Shown here piece after piece: positions 60,476-64,000 of a stretch of DNA of 64,000 nucleotides (positions within the stretch are counted from its first letter, which is position 1; every line of letters starts with the position of its first letter). The stretch comes from Candidatus Saccharimonadota bacterium (GTDB taxonomy: Bacteria > Patescibacteriota > Saccharimonadia > Saccharimonadales > Saccharimonadaceae), in the NCBI GenBank assembly GCA_017561575.1, contig JAFZBS010000010.1, forward strand, positions 62,001 to 126,000, read 5' to 3'. The notes beneath the pieces were generated by a model, which was not told the DNA's origin, searched no databases, and saw only the letters and a program-made list of their open reading frames with translations. The position numbers and the translations under genes were made by a program.

Positions 60476-61812
60476 ATGTAGTTAGCATATTTCTTTTCAA
60501 AATATTTTATTCTCTCTCTTATCCATTGTTTTAAGTAATCTATGTCGTCTTTATGGTTTCCTTTTTTCCAGATCTTTGCGTCACGCTCCGCCGCTATACT
60601 TATTTCCTTTTCTTTCGCATCAATATAATCCATTATTTCATCAATTCTTCCTTTCAATCTCTCACGGTATACTTCCCCCACCACTCTCTTAAAATAACTC
60701 CCTTCAGCAAATTGATATAACATTTGCGAAGTCTTCACGCCACCAGATCTTAGAGAGCCATCACCCATATGAATCATCTCAACCGTCGGCAAGTAGAATT
60801 CATCAACACACATGTCCTTTCCCCATTCACGATTACCAAACGCCGCATCAAAATCCCATGTTAGCCCAGCATGTATCTTATCTTTTGTTCCATCTTTATA
60901 CATAAACCAACTTGTCACATAGGCATCCGGATTAGCCGTAATCTCAGAAATAACAAAATATTCCGCAAAAGATTTAACATCCGCCAATTCCTCAACCTTT
61001 TTATAATCTTTTTTCTTTATTGACTCTTCAAGCGCATCAAAATCTTTTACAAACTCGTTCATTGCTACATCAGCATTATCATCAACCACCGCCGCCTTAA
61101 GCGTTAGGCAATTATCATCCGATGTAACATACCATTTGTCTTCTTCTTCACAATAAACATTATCTAATTCCACTAGTACGCCCATAGAATCATGCAAATC
61201 CACTGCGTTCTTTCCAATATCCATTGTTTGAATTAAATAATATAAACCGAGGTCTTCGCCATTGATTCTTAGATTAATATGTTTCCCACGAAAAGGATAA
61301 TCACCAACCACCATATCAGTCAGATAATATGCTATATCATTACGTAGCAAACTATTGTCTACGCTATTTGCAATAAGTGCCCACTTCTTTGTCTTTTTCA
61401 TATTTAGAAAACTTACTTTGCTATCAAGTTTTAACCTATATGATTTTTTATCCGCTGCCCACGAAAAATTCCCCCGCCCTTTAAACTCAACATCTTTATA
61501 TTCAACTCCGTCAACCTTCACGGTATTTCCATCATATTTCATATCCTTACCATTTTTGTGCACTTCATCTAGAGTTACATTCTCCAAACTTATTTCCATT
61601 ACGGGTATGCTCTCATTCTTAATTGCAAAAAAATCAATTTTGAGCACACTAAAAACAACCGCCACAATTACTAAAACAATCCAAGCGGCAATACAGACAA
61701 TCGCGATTGCAAACGTCCTAAAAGACTTCTTCTTTTTTGAAACAGCTACCTTCTTCCTAGCTACAGTCTTTTTTGTCGCCTTCCTAATCGTTTTTTTGGT
61801 CTTTCTTGCCAT
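60472..61812 (-). CDS. CotH family protein kinase-like, membrane-anchored
   Basis: The 446-residue product has a very basic N-terminus (KTKKTIRKATKKTVARKKVA), one membrane helix (~32-55) and an extracellular CotH domain with FKGRGNFSWAADKKSYRLKL (~110), WALIANSVDNSLLRND (~143) and GLTWDFDAAFG (~320, metal/catalytic acid motif). CotH proteins are atypical kinases first known from spore coats; here a surface role is likely. TGATAAAAT lies 6 bases before the ATG, predicting a leaderless mRNA. Confidence 0.85.
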   Translation of the reverse strand: MARKTKKTIRKATKKTVARKKVAVSKKKKSFRTFAIAIVCIAAWIVLVIVAVVFSVLKIDFFAIKNESIPVMEISLENVTLDEVHKNGKDMKYDGNTVKVDGVEYKDVEFKGRGNFSWAADKKSYRLKLDSKVSFLNMKKTKKWALIANSVDNSLLRNDIAYYLTDMVVGDYPFRGKHINLRINGEDLGLYYLIQTMDIGKNAVDLHDSMGVLVELDNVYCEEEDKWYVTSDDNCLTLKAAVVDDNADVAMNEFVKDFDALEESIKKKDYKKVEELADVKSFAEYFVISEITANPDAYVTSWFMYKDGTKDKIHAGLTWDFDAAFGNREWGKDMCVDEFYLPTVEMIHMGDGSLRSGGVKTSQMLYQFAEGSYFKRVVGEVYRERLKGRIDEIMDYIDAKEKEISIAAERDAKIWKKGNHKDDIDYLKQWIRERIKYFEKKYANYI

Positions 61813-61875
61813 AGTCTTATTTTATCATATTCTACCGCTCTCGCTAAATCCCCTAAAATATGCTAAAATATAAGT

Positions 61876-62685
61876 ATGAGTATCCCTCACGTTTTGAACC
61901 GCAAAAATCGAATTCTTTTAAAAGAACTTACCAAAACCGATTTTAAGCTCCGTTACCAAGGCTCAGTCCTAGGCTACCTTTGGGCGCTACTTCGTCCACT
62001 TATGATGTTTGCAATTCTTTACGTCGTCTTTGCCAAGCTTTTAAAAATTGGCGGCGACATTCCACACTATCCAGTCTACTTACTTTGTGGCACCACGATG
62101 TGGAGCTTCTTCACGGAATGTACCTCACAGGGTATTCAGGCGATTGTGAACCGTGGCGATTTGTTACGTAAAATCAGCTTTCCAAAATACATCGTTGTGG
62201 TATCCGCCACCCTCACCGCGGTAATCAATATGCTCATTAATGTAGTAGTTATAATAATATTCGCACTCATCAACGGAGTATCACCAAGCCCTACCTGGCT
62301 TCTAGCTATTCCTGCTATTTTAGAATTATATCTTTTGTCACTTGGTATTGCTTTTTTACTTGGTTCTATCAATGTCAAATATCGCGATATTACCTCAATC
62401 TGGGATGTTTTAATTCAAGCCTTATTCTATGCCGTGCCAATTATTTACCCCATCACCATGGTTGCATCAACTAGTGAAATTGCCGCCAAAATAATACTCC
62501 TAAATCCAATTGCTCAAGCCATTCAAGACATTCGCTTTGGTCTCATCACATCGACCACCATCACATCGTGGAATTACATTACTAGTCCACTCGTCATCAT
62601 TCCAATCATTCTCACCCTCGGTTTTCTTATCCTTGGCGCGACCGTTTTTCGTCGCAAATCTAAATTCTTTGCGGAGGAGGTCTAA
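61876..62685 (+). CDS. ABC-2 type polysaccharide export permease (Wzm-like)
   Basis: The 269-residue product has six membrane helices; the N-terminal LTKTDFKLRYQGSVLGYLWA with LLRPLMMFAILYVVF is typical of O-antigen/teichoic-acid exporters of the TagG/Wzm type. ISFPKYIVVVSA near 95 and NPIAQAIQDIRFG near 215 are also conserved. It pairs with the ATPase whose start overlaps its stop by 1 base (TAATG). TGCTAAAAT lies 6 bases before the ATG, so the mRNA should be leaderless. Confidence 0.92.
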   Translation: MSIPHVLNRKNRILLKELTKTDFKLRYQGSVLGYLWALLRPLMMFAILYVVFAKLLKIGGDIPHYPVYLLCGTTMWSFFTECTSQGIQAIVNRGDLLRKISFPKYIVVVSATLTAVINMLINVVVIIIFALINGVSPSPTWLLAIPAILELYLLSLGIAFLLGSINVKYRDITSIWDVLIQALFYAVPIIYPITMVASTSEIAAKIILLNPIAQAIQDIRFGLITSTTITSWNYITSPLVIIPIILTLGFLILGATVFRRKSKFFAEEV

Positions 62686-63461
62686 TGAAACGCACTCTAG
62701 GTACTCGCACCGAAATCAACGATTCAGATGCACCAGCCATCGCAGTCAAAAACCTCCACAAAAGTTTTCATCTTCCAACCGAACAAGCTTTTGGCCTAAA
62801 GCAAACTATTTTTAATCGCCTACGTGGCATTAAAGGTTACAAAGAGCAAAAAGTCCTAAAAGGTCTAAATTTCGAAATTAAAAGAGGCGAATTTCTTGGC
62901 ATCGTCGGACGCAATGGTTCCGGCAAATCCACACTCCTCAAAATCCTCGCCGGTATTTATTATCCAGAAAAAGGCAACGTAACAATCAATGGTGCCCTCG
63001 TACCGTTTATCGAGCTTGGTGTCGGTTTCAACCCCGAACTTACCGGTCGTGAAAATGTCTATCTAAACGGCGCATTACTTGGCTTTTCGAACGCCGAAAT
63101 GGACAAAATGTATGATGATATTTGGGAATTCGCCGAACTAAAAGAATTTGAAGATCAAAAACTTAAAAACTATTCTTCCGGTATGCAAGTTCGTCTCGCT
63201 TTCTCTATCGCTATTCGTGCCCGCGGTGACATCCTTCTGCTTGACGAAGTCCTTGCCGTCGGCGATGCTGCCTTCCAAAAGAAATGCGAAGATTATTTTG
63301 AAAATCTAAAGAAAAACAATCGCACCGTTATTTTAGTCACCCACTCAATGGACAACGTACGCAGATTCTGCACTCGCGCCATTCTAATTGACGATGGCAA
63401 AATCATTAAAGACGGCAAACCTGATAAGGTCGCCGACGCTTATCTTAAACTTTGGTCTTAG
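62685..63461 (+). CDS. Polysaccharide export ABC transporter ATPase (Wzt-like)
   Basis: The 258-residue product powers the neighbouring permease. It has FLGIVGRNGSGKSTLLKILA (Walker A, ~70), the exporter-type VPFIELGVGFNPELTGRENV (~110), NYSSGMQVRLAFSIAIRA (signature, ~165) and ILLLDEVLAVGDAAFQ (Walker B, ~185). The C-terminal carbohydrate-binding domain of some Wzt proteins is missing, as in TagH-like short forms. GGAGGAGG lies in the end of the permease gene. Confidence 0.93.
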   Translation: MKRTLGTRTEINDSDAPAIAVKNLHKSFHLPTEQAFGLKQTIFNRLRGIKGYKEQKVLKGLNFEIKRGEFLGIVGRNGSGKSTLLKILAGIYYPEKGNVTINGALVPFIELGVGFNPELTGRENVYLNGALLGFSNAEMDKMYDDIWEFAELKEFEDQKLKNYSSGMQVRLAFSIAIRARGDILLLDEVLAVGDAAFQKKCEDYFENLKKNNRTVILVTHSMDNVRRFCTRAILIDDGKIIKDGKPDKVADAYLKLWS

Positions 63462-64000
63462 CTTCTTTTATTCAAATAATTAATTGTGTCTCGCATGGCG
63501 TCTTCAATTGTCAACTTTGTTTTCCAGCCTAGTTCTTTGAATGCTTTTTCTGGATTCGCAAAAATTATTGCAAGATCGCCCGGTCTCCTACCCACAATCT
63601 TATAAGGTAATTTCTTGCCACTTTCTTTTTCAAACGCTGATATCATCTCAAGCACAGACGTGGCCTTGCCAGTTCCTAAATTATAGATTAAAACACCTGG
63701 CTTCATATGCTCTATCGCTGCCACATGTCCCTCCGCAAGATCAACTACGTGTATATAGTCTCTCATTCCGGTCCCGTCAACCGTATCATAATCGTCACCA
63801 TAAACCGACAATTCCGCTATCTCGCCAGTAGAAACCTTCATAATAATTGGCATTAGATTGTTTGGAATATCGTTTGGATCCTCACCAATTAAGCCAGACT
63901 CATGCGCCCCAACAGGATTAAAATACCGCAAGATTGTCACTTCATAATCCTTATCAGCTTCCGCCACGTCCTTCAGCATTTCCTCAATTATATGTTTTGT
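63458..64000 (-). CDS. galE: UDP-glucose 4-epimerase, C-terminal part, cut by window edge
   Basis: The frame is open to the right edge, so the N-terminal NAD-binding part lies outside; about 180 residues are visible. ILRYFNPVGAHESGLIGEDP, NNLMPIIMKVSTG and DGTGMRDYIHVVDLAEGHVA match GalE of E. coli closely, followed by YNLGTGKATSVLEMI. Makes UDP-galactose for surface glycan. Its stop overlaps the end of the ABC ATPase gene by 4 bp. Confidence 0.93.
   Translation of the reverse strand, partial: TKHIIEEMLKDVAEADKDYEVTILRYFNPVGAHESGLIGEDPNDIPNNLMPIIMKVSTGEIAELSVYGDDYDTVDGTGMRDYIHVVDLAEGHVAAIEHMKPGVLIYNLGTGKATSVLEMISAFEKESGKKLPYKIVGRRPGDLAIIFANPEKAFKELGWKTKLTIEDAMRDTINYLNKRS

Noticed and set aside
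1-64000. Recoding of UGA as glycine, as in Gracilibacteria and SR1
   Set aside because: UGA ends several genes at sensible places (pgi/arcC overlap), and long genes such as uvrA, virB6 and the aminopeptidase contain no in-frame UGA.

Overview
The window looks like a chromosome segment of a Candidatus Saccharibacteria (TM7)-type Patescibacterium. This is inferred from gene content, not from a marker tree. The supporting signs are low GC, very tight packing, the standard genetic code (UGA is a stop), a VirB4/VirB6/PrgI/TrbC-like secretion locus with several pilin paralogues, a sortase-like surface protein, glycolysis and acetate kinase without wider biosynthesis, and large cell-wall hydrolases typical of a cell-surface parasite or epibiont.

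Layout. 1-10.7 kb is accessory: a truncated restriction-modification gene, small unknown proteins, a six-gene operon of small hydrolases and nucleotide-type enzymes (5603 down to 2725), a GC-richer coiled-coil gene, glutamate racemase, a LiaF-like protein and small zinc-ribbon or membrane proteins. It also carries an inverted pair of about 170-bp repeats holding a conserved 3' gene fragment. 10.7-18.2 kb: tRNA-Lys followed by two exact 66-bp repeats, a DUF362 protein, a TetR-like regulator with a sortase-type surface protein, RNase Y and phosphoglycerate mutase. 18.3-24.2 kb is an energy island: agmatine deiminase, agmatine/putrescine antiporter, putrescine carbamoyltransferase, carbamate kinase and glucose-6-phosphate isomerase. 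24.3-31 kb: tRNA-Leu, a pilin-like protein fused to a cysteine peptidase, an M1 aminopeptidase, FtsH and three proline tRNAs.

31-49 kb: DnaJ with a CIRCE operator, then the type IV secretion-like locus (membrane protein, triple-domain wall hydrolase, VirB4 split into two proteins, PrgI, large VirB6). Divergent and scattered VirB2-like pilins follow, mixed with membrane glycan enzymes, Hsp20 and ComF. 49-64 kb: tRNA-Ser with tRNA-tail repeats, GroES/GroEL with a second CIRCE, acetate kinase, UvrA, and a surface-polysaccharide region (flavin mutase-like enzyme, GtrA-glycosyltransferase fusion, CotH-like kinase, Wzm/Wzt exporter, GalE).

Two properties run through the window. Many transcript-leading genes carry a -10 hexamer exactly 6-7 bases before the ATG, which predicts leaderless mRNAs, while internal operon genes carry Shine-Dalgarno sequences. 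Second, tRNA-Lys and tRNA-Ser are each followed by repeated copies of their own 3' ends. Those copies fold with a tRNA-specific complementary segment into the same hairpin plan, and I do not recognise this element.

The genes suggest a small cell living on imported sugars and agmatine, with chaperones and FtsH for protein quality control, a contact or secretion machine armed with wall-cutting enzymes, and its own exported polysaccharide coat.
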